Source: Rheum nobile (Eukaryota; Streptophyta; Magnoliopsida; Caryophyllales; Polygonaceae). From it: DNA of 64,000 nucleotides. Below the pieces are notes generated by a model, which was not told where the DNA came from, did not search any database, and saw nothing but the letters and a program-made list of their open reading frames with translations. The DNA lies in assembly GCA_027886185.1 (NCBI GenBank), contig WOAB01000226.1, positions 3,472,001-3,536,000 on the forward strand, read 5' to 3'. Positions 1 through 13,329 of the stretch are shown piece by piece. Position 1 is the first letter of the stretch. Every line of letters starts with the position of its first letter. A program made the translations under genes and the position numbers.

Positions 1-896
1 GAATATTAACATATAAAAGTAATCATCTTTTAATGTCACACTACGTATAGATTTTAATGTCATACTATTAAAAATATTTAATAAATCCAACCTCGTGTAT
101 GGCACGGGTCATCAACTAGTTAAATTCTATATCCTCTAGGAAGCACGGGGCTTACAACTAGTGTGGATAAAAAAAAAAGTAAAAAATGAATTATAAAACT
201 CAACATAAAAACCATGGATGTGAATAGATTTTTACTGCAAAGAGTTTAATTCTATTTTATTACAGCTTCTTATGCACGGAGGAGTAATCTACCGCCACCA
301 TGGGGAGTCTTTCTCATTTCCTATGGCGCCGCCTGGAACATAGAACTCGGACAAATTCGAGGTGGGTCTGGGCGGTGGAAGAGGTGGTTGAGGGAGTTGT
401 GAGCTATTCAAATTGCTTGCCCCCTTCATAGTTCATATGATCCCTTTCGTGTTTCACTTTTTTATTGGTTAGGTTAATATTTTACTATTTTATTAAAAAG
501 TAAAGATATTTTCTGATTTAATTTGGACACAGATTAGTAAATACTCCGTCCGTTCAGATTTATTTATTCTTTTAGCCTTTAAATTTTGTTCATAAATATT
601 TGTAGGAAAGATGAGCTTAATATTACCGATATTCCCATATTCGCTAGTGATGAGGAGTGTACAATCTGTGGTGTGTGGATTCTGACATTCATTAGGGTGT
701 GACCCAATTCAATTTGGAGTAAAAATTTGGAGCTGCATTGGTGTGATTTGTTGGTTCCTTTGGTGTTCTCTCTCAACCGATATTGAGGTGGCAGTCAGGT
801 ATAGTTTAACACGTCTTATTTAAACTAATTTGTCCTTCAATTTCATGCCTTCCGCTCTACTTTCTCTGCTGTAGGAGCAACTTTATGGCTTCTTCG
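1..896. other. AT-rich intergenic DNA, no gene recognised
   Basis: I see no coding region with homology or splice logic here; the short open frames lack recognisable motifs. A stretch near 541-560 begins with a 'ctccgtccg'-like string reminiscent of Stowaway MITE ends, but I found no matching second end, so no element is called. Confidence 0.5.
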
Positions 897-1471
897 TAGG
901 GTTGGAAATCACCCGTGGGTGACCGACCCACCCGGAAAACTCAACCCGAATATATGAATGATCACCCGAAATAAACCGGGTGACAGATGGTTGGTGGATC
1001 GGGTGAGACGGATGACGGGTAGGTGATGGGTGATGTCACCCGACCTATCACTCGCACTTCACCCACTCATCTGTTCACCCGTCGATGATTGTAGTTCTAA
1101 TTCTATTTTATTAAAATGTATGACTTTAATTTTAGTTTTTTTTATGTCTAAAAGTTGAATATTTTAAGAATACTTTCTATTAACATCCATTAAATCCTAT
1201 ATTTAGAACAACTATTTTCATATATTGAACAAAATTAATTATTTTTCACACTTAATCATGTATTTTATAACATTTAAATAATTCTAAAATATTAATGAAA
1301 ATGTTATGCGCATGACCCGACCTACCCGAATCACCCATTGGATGATAGATGAACGGATGTGGGTGAAAAATTTCGCGGGTGGCGGATGAGTCGGATAGAG
1401 GATTTAACTTCACGGGTCGGGTGATAAAATGGCTCCACCCATCCACCACCCGACCCATTTCCACTCCTACA
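897..1471. mobile_element. non-autonomous hAT-like element (MITE)
   Basis: The left end reads taggGTTGGAAAT and the right end is its near reverse complement (ATTTCCACtcctaca), giving imperfect terminal inverted repeats. Both subterminal parts are packed with inverted copies of 'acccg/cgggt'. The flanks are cttcttcg (889-896) and tttcttcg (1472-1479), a 7/8 match fitting the 8-bp target duplication of hAT transposons. No transposase frame is present, so the element would depend on a partner in trans. Confidence 0.7.
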
Positions 1472-2618
1472 TTTCTTCGGCGTTTAGAAAAATAATTCAC
1501 CTCTTCATTTTAAAGGTTGGGCAATTTCACTTGAGCTATTGAGATTTTGGAGGAAAAAAGTTGTACATAGGTAAACATTATCTTCCCTTCTAATACAAGG
1601 ATAATAACCTGAATCATTTGTTTTTAAGAAATCTGTCACTAAAGTGTCGGTTGTCCGCCATATTTTACAAATCACTTCTTACATGTACACATAGCGTATC
1701 TATCTCGCATCTTTTGGAAGCAAGGAAGTCAACAATTCTATTGTGCTTCTCTGTAGAAGTGGTTAATGTGTGCGTTGCTGAAAAGATGCATGAATTTCAT
1801 GATATTTCCCATGATCATTTGGATTTTCCACGGGGTCTGCATGTGCCAGATACCCTTGAGATTGTTCGTCTCTTCAATAGCAATTTTCTTGATTCCTAAC
1901 TCTAACTGCCTCTGAAATACCAAAAGAAAGGGCCAGATTCCTAACCTAACCGCTATAAAATACCAGAACAAAGGGCTAGAGTCTCTGTCTTAAGAACAAA
2001 GGCGTTTGTAATTTGAATACTTCCCATATGAATGACATTATTATTGCAATCACACATAATAAAGCCTATGAAACTAGAGTGTCATCTCGTTTAGATCCAT
2101 CAAAGTTAAATTTACTCAGTTATCTTTTTTCCAAATTTCTATGTATTCAAAATGGCTAGGATAGGTTATTCATCTCTATTTTTATCTCTAAATAGGATTG
2201 CGTTTCTGAGATAAAATAGAATTGTATTTCGGTTGTTCCATATCGGCCACCAAGTGAGACATAGAAGCTCAAAATTTTTGTTTAATGATTTTAAGTGCAA
2301 TAAATTCTAGTAAAATTTTTGTGTTGTGGCAAAGATCTGCATTGGTAGTTTAATTTGTTTTCGAGATTTCAGATGTCATCTTTTGGATATATGTGCAATT
2401 GAAGAAGTGGTTGGGACCGTCGTCTTTTCTTGTTCTTGGCAGAGAACACAGTGGTGGGGACGCGATGAAAATGTAGCGACCACATATACATATAAAAAAA
2501 AAAGCAACGGCCTATGACCATTTCAATATACAACAGCAACTTCATGTCCAACACATGCAGAAAGAAAAGCTTTCAAATGTAGTAGAATTAATTTACTAAG
2601 TAAAAATTGCGTGGATAC
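1472..2618. other. 3' flank of the esterase gene, no other gene seen
   Basis: This holds the presumed 3' untranslated region and downstream DNA of the minus-strand esterase gene, whose stop codon is at 2619-2621. No second gene, repeat or element could be supported. I did not find a clear polyadenylation hexamer on the minus strand. Confidence 0.5.
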
Positions 2619-5600
2619 CTACAGAATGAAGTTATCAATCATATGAGAGATCACGCCAACACCATCAGAATTCAACCAGTAGCGATTCACCTAGATTCAA
2701 CAGGATATTTTCTGTCAGGAAATTATCTTAAAATCCTAAGAGCATCCATAATGGAGGGAGATAGGAGTGTTTCTTTCCCCCATAAATAAATAAAAGAAAG
2801 AAAAAAATATATTAAGTTTGTCTCAGAAATTTCCAGACTTAGGTTTCTTTGTTTAGAGTAAGAGTTTCTACTTCAAGAGATCAACCCAAGGACCAAGTAC
2901 CTTTTTAAATAAGCAATGGCTAAATACACGCGAAAATAGAGCTAAATGGACGCGAAACTACACGCTTAAACTAAGCGTCCGGTTTTACACGCTTAGCTTA
3001 AGCGTGTAGGGGTATTATTGGTATTTTAAAAAAACAGCCCACAGTTCTTACACGCTTAAGCTAAGCGTGTGCCCACACGCTTAGCTTAAGCGTGTAGTTT
3101 TTTTTTTTTTTTTGCAAGTTTAAAAGCACACGCTTAACTTAGGCGTACAGTACAAATTTTTTTTTTCCAAAATTGCATTTTTTTTTCCCCATAATCATGT
3201 AGAGAATTTCAATACGAATCCGTACATATAAAATTCGTCCAAAACGGACATCGTTTGCCCCTCCAAAAGCCCAAAAAACGAACCATTCAACCCGCGCGCG
3301 TATCTTCTTCGAACAGCCCATCCGTAAGCTTTTATAAGCTTCAATGGAGGATTTGACAAATTTCTTGGATCCGATTGAAGCCATTAACTATTGGGCATTT
3401 AAGAGGACCTTATCATACACGTAATTCCACATTTAATCGGATTGAATGTCGATTAAAATCGTAGAATTTTATCCCCAAAGCCACCGTGTCGTCCAAGGGG
3501 CCGATTTGAACAAATTCAAAAATTGGACCAAATCATCTTCAATTGGAGGGCATGAACCATAGGGCCTTGTTGAGGGTGTCCTAAGATTCAAAATGCCTAT
3601 AAAATCTCCTTCAATCGTTGCCCCAATGCATCCAATTTCGAAGTCAAAACTCATGAATCCTAAATCCCGTTACCGGTTGTGTCTTGACCGAAATTCGAGC
3701 ACATGGAAGCTTTATTCTTGCAATTGTTGGTACTACTAGCCTTGAAAATTGGTCATTTTTCAAAGCCCTCTCTTTACATCGCCGGAAAAAGACCACTTCC
3801 ATTCAATTTGGAGTTTTTTCGACGAGGTGTCAAGAAGGTATTCCGACGGGATTGAATTTATGCCCATTTTGCGGTTTTTTGGGTATTTTTCATTTGTTTT
3901 GTCTTAATTTTGGTTTAATTAATTAATCTAGATTAGTGAAAAATATTTTAGGATCAATTTGGTGCCCGATATATAATATGTAAGTAATAAGTTTATAATA
4001 TTTAACCATAATGTTTAACTATAGTATATAAGTAATAAGTATGTAATACTTAATTATAATGCATAACTATACTTTATAACTAATATATTTTGTAATACTT
4101 AACTATAATACATAACTATAGTATATAAGTAATAAGTTCATAATACTTAACCATAATGTGTAACTATAGTATATAAGTAATAAGTTCGTAATACTTAATT
4201 ATAATGAAATACTATAGTAAATAAGTGTAACTATATGAAATTTCATGAAGTACTATAGTAAATAAGTCTAACTATACTAGATTTAATGAAATAGTATAGT
4301 ACATAAGTGTAACTATATGAAATTTAATGAAATACTATAGTATATAAGTCTAAGTATACTAGTTTAATGAAATATTATAGTATATAAGTCTAAGTATACT
4401 AGATTTAATGAAATACTATAGTATATAAGTCTAAGTATACTGGATTTAATGAAATACTATAGTATATAAGTCTAAGTATACTAGATTTAATGAAATACTA
4501 TAGTATATAAGTCTAAGTATACTGGATTTAATGAAATACTATAGTATATAAGTGTAACTATATGAAATATAATAAAATAAAATAATATATAAGTTTAAGC
4601 ATACTAGATTTAATGAAATACTATACTATATAAGTGTAACTATATGAAATATAATAAAATACTATAATATATAAGTTTAAGTGTAACTATATGAAATATA
4701 ATGAATTACAATAGTACATAAGTATAACTATATGATATATAATGAAATACAATAGTATATAAGTGTAACTATATGAAATATAATAAAATACTATAGTATA
4801 TAAGTGTAACTATATGAAATATAATAAAATACTATAGTTTATAAGTCTAAGTATACTAGATATAATAAAATATTATAGTATATAAGTATAACTATATGAA
4901 ATATAATGAAATACTATAGTATATACGTGTAACTATATGAAATATAATGAAATACTATAGTATATACGTGTAACTATATGAAATTAAATGAAATACTATA
5001 GTATATAAGTCTAAATATACTAGATTTAATGAAATACTATAGTACATAAGTGTAACTATATGAAATATAATGAATTACAATAGTACATAAGTGTAACTAT
5101 ATGATATATAATGAAATACTATAGTATATAAGTGTAACTATATAAAATTTCATGAAATACTATAGTATATAAGTGTAACTATATGAAATATAATAAAATA
5201 CTATAGTATATAAGTCTAAGTATACTAGATTTAATGAAATACTATAGTATATAAGTGTAACTATATGAAATATAATGAATTACAATAGTACATAAGTGTA
5301 ACTATATGATATATAATGAAATACTATAATATATAAGTGTAACTATATGAAATTTCATGAAATACTATAGTATATAAGTGTAACTATATGAAATATAATA
5401 AAATACTATAGTATATAAGTCTAAGTATACTAGATTTAATGAAATACTATAATATATAAGTTTAAGTATACTAGATTTAATGAAATACTATATAAGTGTA
5501 ACTATATGAAATTTAATAAAATACTATAATATATAAGTTTAAGTATACTATATTTAATGAAATACTATACTATATAAGTGTAATTATATGAAATATAATG

Positions 5601-8600
5601 AAATACTATAGTACATAAGCGTAACTATATGAAATATAATGAAATACTATAATATATATGTATAACTATATGAAATTAAATGAAATACTATAGTATATAA
5701 GTCTAAGTATACTAGATTTAATGAAATTATAGTATTTTATATAGTTACACTTATGTACTATAGTATATTTCATTACATTTCATATAGTTACACTTATATA
5801 ATATAGTATTTCATTAAATCTAGTATACTTAGACTTATATAGTATAGTATTTCATTAAATCTAGTATACTTAGACTTATATATTATAGTATTTCATTAAA
5901 TCTAGTATACTTAGACTTATATACTATAGTATTTCATTAAATCTAGTATACTTAGACTTATTTACTATAATACTTCATGAAATTTCATATAGTTATACTT
6001 ATTTACTATAATATTTCATTAAATCTAGTATACTTAGACTTATTTACTATAATACTTCATGAAATTTCATATAATTACACTTATTTACTATAGTATTTCA
6101 TTATAATTAAGTATTACGAACTTATTACTTATATACTATAGTTATACATTGTGGTTAAGTATTATGAACTTATTACTTATATACTATAGTTATGTATTAT
6201 AGTAAGTATTACAAAATATATTAGTTATAAAGTATAGTTATGTATTATAATTAAGTATTACGTACTTATTACTTATATACTATAGTTAAACATTATGGTT
6301 AAATATTTATGAATTTATTACTTATATACTATGTATTATAGTTAAATATTATGAACTTATTACTTACATACTATAGTTACACATTATGGTTAAATATTAT
6401 AAACTTATTACTTACCTATTATATGTCGGGCACCAAATTGATCCTAAAATATTTTTTCACTAATCTAGATTAATTAACTTAATCAAGATTAAGACAAAAC
6501 AAATGTAAAATACCCCCAAAATCGCAAAATGGGCACAAATTCAATCCCGCCGGAATACCTTCTTAACACATCGTCGGAAAAACTCCAAATTGAATGGAAG
6601 TGGTCTTTTTCCGGCGATGTAAAGAGAGGGCTTTGAAAGAGGACCAATTTTCAAGGCTAGTAGTACCAACAATTGCAAGAATAAAGCTTTCATGTGCTCG
6701 AATTTCGGTCAAGAACATCCGATAACAGGATTTAGGATTCATGAGTTTTGACTTCGAAATTGGATGCATTAGGGCAACGATTGAAGGAGATTTTATAGGC
6801 ATTTTGAATCTTAGGACACCCTCAACAAGGCTCTATGGTTCATGCCCTCCAATTGAAGATGATTTGGTCCAATTTTGAATTTGTTCAAATCGGCCCCTTA
6901 AACGACACGGTGACTTTGGGGATAAAATTCTACGATTTTAATCGACATTCAATCCGATTAAATGTGGAATTACGTGTATGATAAGGTCCTCTTAAATGTC
7001 CAATAGTTAATGGCTTCAATCGGATCCAAGAAATTTGCCAAATCCTCCATTGAAGCTTATAAAAGCTTACGGATGGGCTGTTCGAAGAAGATACGCGCGC
7101 GGGTTGAAGGGTTCGTTTTTTGGGCTTTTGGAGGGGCAAACGATGTCCGTTTTGGACGAATTTTATATGTACAGACTCGTATTGAAATTCTCTACATGAT
7201 TATGGGAAAAAAATACAATTTTGGGAAAAAAAAAATTTATACTATACGTTTAAGATAAGCGTGTGCTTTTAAACTTACAAAAAAAAAAAAAAACTACACA
7301 CTTAAGCTAAGCGTGTAAGAACTGTGGGCTGTTTTTTTAAAATACCAATAATACCCCTACACACTTAAGCTAAGCGTGTAAAACCGGACGCTTAGCTTAA
7401 GCGTGTAGTTTCACGTCCATTTAGCTCAATTCTCGCGTGTATTTAGTTTGTCCGTTTAAATATATGTTTTATCTTTTTAAAATTTAAAAGGAAGAAACTC
7501 ACCATCTCTCCATTGTGGGCGCTCTTAGATCAATGACAAATTGACAATGATTACGGCTAACAAACCATCTCATGTTATATTTGACTTATAGCCTTCTCCT
7601 TTTAGTCATGACATGGTTTCAACTCTATTATTCTAGAACAATTATCAAAACAAAAATGCAGAAAATGGAATATTATTTCTTTTTTAGCCCTCAGAAAAGT
7701 GATCTCCAAGGAGAACCTGAAGTACGAAAAAACTCCTGAAGCAGAATTTGTAATGCACTCTCCATAACAACCCAAATGATCCAACCATTTGGTAAGTCAG
7801 CAAAATCATTTTTTCGTCCAGACAACCTAACACTCCAGTACATGTTTCAGGCCTTTTCCCTTTCCATATTCCCCTTGATTTCTTATCAAGCATTCACAAT
7901 TGAATTATTTCTGCATCTGCATAAAGTGCTTCAGATATATCAAGAAGCAACTAACCTGAATGGTATTGTGTGCAAGAAATCTTTGACTACTTTTGTGGAA
8001 ACTTACATCAACACGTACCCAAGGGACTTGTCTAAGTCCTCTAATCATCTCCTCTACAAGGAAAAAAGGGTGTTTGTAAGATATAAGACATTATATTGCA
8101 TGGAGGAGAAACTAAAAGCCATCATATCTATGGCCTACCGTATCACAAAAAAAATTCCAAATGCTTGCTAAACGAACATTTTTCAGTCAAAGGTGAAAAC
8201 ACGAACCTTCAATATCAATCTTTTGATCTTGAGCATATGAAGATGGTTGACAATGACTAGATTCTGAACTTTCAGGTTCGATGTAAACTATATGTGGATA
8301 TTTATCATTTTTCACATAAAGATTAACCTGGAATTTAGAGGAGACGATAATTAAGTATTTTCATATATCATATATAGTGAAATAAATTTTTTATAAACTA
8401 TAAAAGTTTACCTCAGGAAGTTCATGTGGGCGTCGGATAGAGGACGTTCTCCAGCCAACCACATCTTAATAACAAGTCAAGATAACCTAAAGTTAAATTG
8501 AAGAACAGCTAACATTTTTTAATTTTTATTTCAAGCAATTCTGATACTAAAGCAGAAACATACATCCTAAAACAAAGGAAGAAGCAAACAAAAGGGTTCT

Positions 8601-11600
8601 TTGTGGGAATCAAACAAAATACTGAACTACTTCTATAAAGGATACAATCATAACTTGTATTTGCATAAGCAACACGTTGCTTGAAAGAGCGTAAAGCTGA
8701 CCTGCAAAAGAGCAAAAAACAGGATACACAGATCATTTAGTGATTGACTGTAGGATATACATGTGGTGATAATCCAGAGCTTTTACTAACATGAATTTAT
8801 AATCATATGAGTCAGTGACCATTCTAATGAGAAGTGGTGGTTTGCCATCATCATTGTCGGTAAGGAAAAGATGCTTCCCCGATCTCCCTGCAACCAAGTG
8901 TGCTGTTTGAGAGGCTTGCCTCTCCAAGAAAAGAAATCCACAAAGAGCGGGCAACTGTGACAGAAACAAAACAGTAAGTGTACCGCTTAAGCAAGTAATG
9001 GGATACCATTGTAGGCGACAATGGCCAAGTGAACATCATACCAAAAGCATACCTTTAAACCAATCAAAGATACTAATTCTTCCTCACTAAAGATAAAACA
9101 AACATTACAAATATTCTAAAAGAACTCCATAAAAAAATACATTAACCTATTAAAATTTGATGGGAGTGGAGGTGCAGGCTAGACATTTTTTTTTCCGAAA
9201 AATTAACAGGCTAGACATTAACCAACTACATTACAAGAATTTAAGTTTGTATTTTTGTTGTTCATAATTCTATTCTAGAAAGAATATTCAGGGAAGACAC
9301 CAAGATTCAACCATGTTCAATCATTGTTTTTAAGCATTTGACAGTAATCAACATCACTTACTAATGATACTGACCCATATATTTGAGATCACCATAGTTT
9401 AAAGCTCGTATAGAACACTTTGCTATTACAGAAATATTGATAGAAGCATTTATACATTCATAGAGATAGGCATACTATTATTGGATGTTAACAAATCCTC
9501 GGTTTCCTAGTCATTAACAACATTATGTCAAATTTTATTCATTTTCCTACATACAATCTTGTGAGAAAAATGAGCAGAAAATGTAGCAGGAACTTAATCA
9601 TACAACTTACCTGTCTGTGCCCACTTGAACCCAGATGCGGAGTTGCAACAGTTACAAAGTTCGTAGGTTCTAACCCAGCGATTCTGGCCAACCTCATTTC
9701 ACTATTACTACTTTGTGTTAAGCAATTAGTTTCACTGTGATTGGACTTTGACTGATCTGGGGGTTCATAAAGCTTTCCAATGGCATATCTCGCAACAAGG
9801 CCACCCAAAGAGTGAGAAACAAAGGATATCTTCTGCAATCCTGGCATACACTGGGCTACGTTCAACACCTGCACTAAATTTACGTTGAAGAAATGCCAAA
9901 GATTAGAATTTATTTTCCCTTACTACAAAGACAAGCAAGACGTGATTAGCAACTACCTCATCAGCTAGCCTCTCACCCATCAAATCAATACCATCCATAG
10001 TCAATTTCGCATAGTTGCATCCACTGCCTGCACCAGAAGAAAGGGGATCTGAGACTTGCAACTTTCTGGACATTTAGCTTTAATCTGTTCACGTTTTTTC
10101 AGACAAAAGAGTTTCCTTCTAGAAAATAAATCCGAATCACTAACAAATTCCTTTTTCTTTTAGATAAACGAAATGAGATTATACTAGACAATTTGGAAGT
10201 TTTAAAGCAGTAATTATAATCTAACCAAACGAAATTGGTACCAGTGATTGAAAAGGCGCACTCCAGGCGCGCCCGGCCCAGGCCAGCGCCTGGCTAGCCT
10301 CAGGCGTGCCCAGAGTGGCTGGGCGCACCTCAGGCGCCTAGGCGGCTCAGGCGCGCCTTGGAGTCAGGCTAGCGCCTCTCAGTTTTCCAGTACTTTCTTC
10401 TGATATTTTGATATCTTTATTTTTTTTATTAAAAAAAGATTTTGTTATATATCCAAATAACTGATTTCCTTATTTATCTCTTAAGTAATCTTTTCTCTTC
10501 CTTAATTACTCCAAAAAAGTCAAACGTTTATTTTCTTCCTCCTATGCCATTATTCCAGTGCTACTTGTAATCTTTTCTTTCCCTCTATAAACCCCTAAAA
10601 CACTTCCCAAAATAAAAAAAATCGTCTCTTTCCCCCTCCTCTGCTGCTCTGTTTTGCAGCATCTTCTTCCATTCACTCTTTGAGCTTTATGCTTTCAGTT
10701 TCATTACTTTATATGCTTTAAAATTGGTTTTCTTATGTTTTAAACTTATTTTCCTAATTGTTTACTAGTTTAGACTTGATTTTATAACATTATAATGCTT
10801 TAAACTTCCTTTTATTTCATTATAAACATGTTTTTATGATTTTATAGCATTCTTCCACTGAACTTAGTCCTTTTCTACAATAGTGTGGCTAGGCGCGCGC
10901 CTAGCGCCTCTCAGGCGCGCCTAGGCTCTAGGGAGCCCCAACGCCTGAGTGCGCCTAGCGCTTTTTTAATCACTGATTGGTACAGACAACTTCTATTTAC
11001 TTTTGTTCTTTGCTCTGCTTTCACATTGCCTATAACAATATTCAATAGTCAGATTCTGGAAATTTTCAGATTTCTTACAAGTCAATGTAGCAAGTAATAG
11101 AAGGAAAGTATATTAATAACAAAGAGAACCAACGAGCTAGCTTTCTTGCAGCATTCCCATTTCTGCTGAACGTTTTTGACTAAGAAAAAATTGACAGTCA
11201 ACTGGGTCCAAGCCATGTGTTTTCCAGATACTCTGCAGGAATTATTGTCTACAGTTCCTAGCATACTTCACTCTTCAGTCTAGTATGAGTGGTCAATCTT
11301 AACTTAGGTTTCATCCACATAAGCCCCTTTCAGTCTCAGCTAGGCAGCTGTACAAATAACCATTAACAATTCCTTGTCGTTTGCTTATGAATATGCTTCC
11401 CTTATAGAATAATACTCATGTTCAGAATGTCCTACCACTCAAGTAAGGAATTTCCCCAATTGAATACTAATACATAAAAGTAGAGCAGCTTACAGTGAAC
11501 AACAACTTTATCAGGAATCCTCTTCACGAACTGTTGTGCAGCGAATTGCCAATCGGCAGCACTAAGAGCATCCAAAACAAAGAAACCGCACAAGGTCAGA

Positions 11601-11825
11601 CAATCGAAAAAAGAAAGACCACATTGATTAGAAGTAGAAGAAGATCAAAATTTTAAGGAAGGAAAAAAACAATCAATACCTTCCCATTAAACCATTAACC
11701 ATGACGACAAGATGCTCAGGAGGAGGAACCCTAGCCTTGGGCATTTCGGCGTGAAGCACATCGAAACCAGGGCGAACCGGCGGATCCTCGATCCCGATCT
11801 CAATCCTGTTCTTCGGGGGCGCCAT
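2619..11825 (-). CDS. DUF676 / ROG1-type serine esterase (lipase-like alpha/beta hydrolase), 10 exons
   Basis: Exons on the minus strand, 5' to 3': 11680-11825, 11494-11561, 9957-10027, 9611-9868, 8791-8954, 8646-8701, 8412-8464, 8207-8327, 7956-8053 and 2619-2690, all with GT-AG borders and consistent phase, giving 368 residues. The start at 11825 (MAPPKNRIEIGIEDPP) is chosen because homologues begin with this motif; an in-frame upstream ATG exists at 11897. Residues ~38-46 read HLVVMVNGL, and the nucleophile elbow is VSHSLGG with Ser115, followed by ARYAIGKLYEP and the conserved VATPHLGS block. The C-terminus ends SHMIDNFIL, the usual family ending. The family comprises predicted acyl-ester hydrolases; the substrate is unknown. 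Intron 2 carries a hAT insertion and intron 9 (5,265 bp) a fold-back element, yet no frame is broken. I infer an intact gene. Confidence 0.9.
2912..7454. mobile_element. 4.5-kb fold-back (long-TIR) MULE-like element in intron 9
   Basis: Two ~1.05-kb arms (2912-3975 and 6418-7454) are near-identical inverted repeats. Each carries the same outer motifs (ctaaatacacgcg, ctaaatggacg), the same palindromic words built on ACACGCTTA, a poly-T run and mirror-image open frames. The flanks share tttaaata (2904-2911 and 7455-7462), an 8-bp or degenerate 9-bp target duplication as expected for Mutator-like elements. The centre is an AT-rich tandem array that is itself inverted about position ~5728, so nearly the whole element can fold. 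No transposase is present; it is non-autonomous. It sits in the last intron of the esterase gene. Confidence 0.85.
3976..6417. repeat. AT-rich tandem array, internally inverted
   Basis: Units of roughly 37-40 bp built on 'tatataagt-ctaagtatactag-atttaatgaaatactatag', alternating with a sister unit containing 'gtgtaactatatgaaat'. From about 4230 to 5728 they run in one orientation, from about 5730 to 6110 in the other. The outer zones (3976-4230 and 6110-6417) are also mirror images. The left array is about four times longer than the right, suggesting expansion after the element formed. Confidence 0.85.
10242..10975. mobile_element. hAT-type element in intron 2 of the esterase gene
   Basis: The element is bounded by cagtgatt at the left and aatcactg at the right, followed inward by GC-rich blocks of repeated 'ggcgcgcc/aggcgc' (10255-10380 and 10885-10960). 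The 8-bp target duplication attggtac is exact (10234-10241 and 10976-10983). The interior is AT-rich with no transposase. It lies between exons 2 and 3 and does not touch a splice site. Confidence 0.85.
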
Positions 11826-12044
11826 CTTAACCTGATTTCTCCGACGATCACTGACAAAGCAAATCCAAGTAGTATCAAGAGAGTACAACTTCATCAAATC
11901 AAGGGAATCGGGAGAAATCGGTGTCCTTGTTCTTCCTCTGAATCTCTTCCAATTGAAAGGGAGATCAAGTCGTTGAAGAGTTAATTGGAAGAAGTGATAG
12001 TGGTAGCCAGTGAGCGCAGGTAGGAGAGGAAGGGAATCGAAGCT

Positions 12045-12053
12045 CTTATAAAC
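12045..12053 (-). promoter_or_regulatory. candidate TATA box of the esterase gene
   Basis: On the minus strand the sequence reads GTTTATAAG, about 220 bp upstream of the chosen ATG. That would place transcription start near 12,015 with a 5' leader of about 190 nt. The position and sequence fit a plant TATA box; there is no independent support. Confidence 0.4.
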
Positions 12054-12067
12054 GGGAATAGAGTAGG

Positions 12068-12333
12068 TGAGTTAAAGTAAATAATTGTTTGATAATTTTT
12101 TTTTAAAATTAATAAATTCTTAGTAAAAATGAATCATTTTTCTTCATAAATCTTACTCTCTGCCCTTAAATTCTATCTTTTAAATCTTAAATTTAAAAAA
12201 CAAAATTTTAGAGAGATAAAAAAAAATAACAAAATAAATTAATAGAAATAAAAAAAATACATAAAAAATAATAAAAATCTATTTTATTAATTAAAAACTT
12301 TTAAAATATCAATGGATACAAAACCCTCTAATA
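12068..12333. mobile_element. diverged MITE, same family as those in the Athila-like LTRs
   Basis: The left part (gagttaaagtaaataa, then gataattttttttt) and the right part (attttattaattaaaaac, ending caaaaccctc) match the two MITEs at 24760-24952 and 40429-40617, with an expanded A/T-rich middle. I could not find a convincing target duplication, so the borders are approximate. Confidence 0.4.
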
Positions 12334-12690
12334 AATTTCGGTTTGATCATATGGGAAATGGAATTGGGCCGTTCTATAACAAGTTGTAGACTTGTAGGTG
12401 TGTGTGCTGGACTGCTGGTGAAGGGAGAAAGGAACTGTAACAAGTTGTAGGTTTTCTATTTTTTCTTTTTCTGTTTTTGGTGGGAAATAGTAAGGGAAAG
12501 AGAAAAGAGAGGGAGATTATGTTATGGCCCATTCGGTAGATTATTGGGCGGATCGGCCAACTGACGAACTGGGCCGAAGAGATTCGATTTAAAATCTTAG
12601 ATTATCAAATTATGTTTTTTTTTTTTGTTAAATATTATCTTAGTTTTTGGATTCGTCTGAATTCACAACATAATATATATAAGGGTTTAC
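12334..12690. other. non-coding, nothing recognised
   Basis: This stretch separates the diverged MITE from the start of the PMD-carrying MULE terminus. I see no gene or repeat that can be supported. Confidence 0.4.
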
Positions 12691-13015
12691 TTTTTAACGC
12701 ATAAGCATTTTTGTTGTTTAACGCATAGGGCTGGCACGTAACGTGTGAAACTTTTCCCCATGTTACGTGCCGTTTGCTACATTTCAAGCTCCACACGTAA
12801 CGTGGGGAGTGTCTCCACACGTTACGTGTGAAAGGGCTCCACACGTAACGTGGGGAGCTGGTTCCCACGTTACGTGTGGAGTGTAAGTGGCTATAAAAGC
12901 CAAAATTCTCTTTCCTCCCTAAACTGCCGCCTCCTCTCTCAGCCCACTGCTCCGTCCGCGTAACGTACCTCGTGGATCTCCTCGTTGCGAGTCAACAAAC
13001 TCCGCACGTTACGTA
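12691..13015 (+). repeat. MULE terminus with palindromic word array (ACACGTAACGTGT type)
   Basis: The outer part has a duplicated 13-mer, TTTAACGCATAAG (12693) and TTTAACGCATAGG (12717), 24 bp apart. Inward lie at least seven copies of a self-complementary word (cacgtaacgtg / cacgttacgtg) in both orientations between 12733 and 13010. The array lies just upstream of the PMD gene and probably forms the left terminal inverted repeat and promoter region of that element. The matching right end was not found; it is probably lost at the copia junction near 20.77 kb. Confidence 0.6.
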
Positions 13016-13329
13016 GAATCTAAATCTTTTAAGGTTAGTGAGTATTCATTCTTGTTTGGTTTTTTGTTAATTTTGTAATTTTTTTGTTAGTAATAGTAGA
13101 TCCATATTATTCATGTGTTTTTGATGTTTTTGTAGTTGGTTTTTGTGTAATTTTGAAGTAGTTATTTGCATTTGTTGATTAATTTGATAGATATATTCGT
13201 ATGAAATAGTTGAAATTTGTAATATTTGTATGAAAGGGTGTTTAGGATTTTTGTTGGATTTGTATAAAAATAGCCAAATGCAAGTGGTATTTTAGTTAGA
13301 TTTGTTAAATTAGTGTGATTTTTTTTTTT

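Noticed and set aside
3139..3926. Open frames in the left arm of the fold-back element with mirror copies at 6563-7258
   Set aside because: They are conserved only because the arms are inverted copies; they have no start context, no motif and interrupted counterparts.
3976..6417. CRISPR-like array
   Set aside because: Repeats are AT-rich tandem units without unique spacers, in a plant transposon.
7684..7893. Minus-strand open frames downstream of exon 9 as the esterase C-terminus
   Set aside because: They do not match the family and break splice phase; the conserved last exon was found at 2619-2690 instead.
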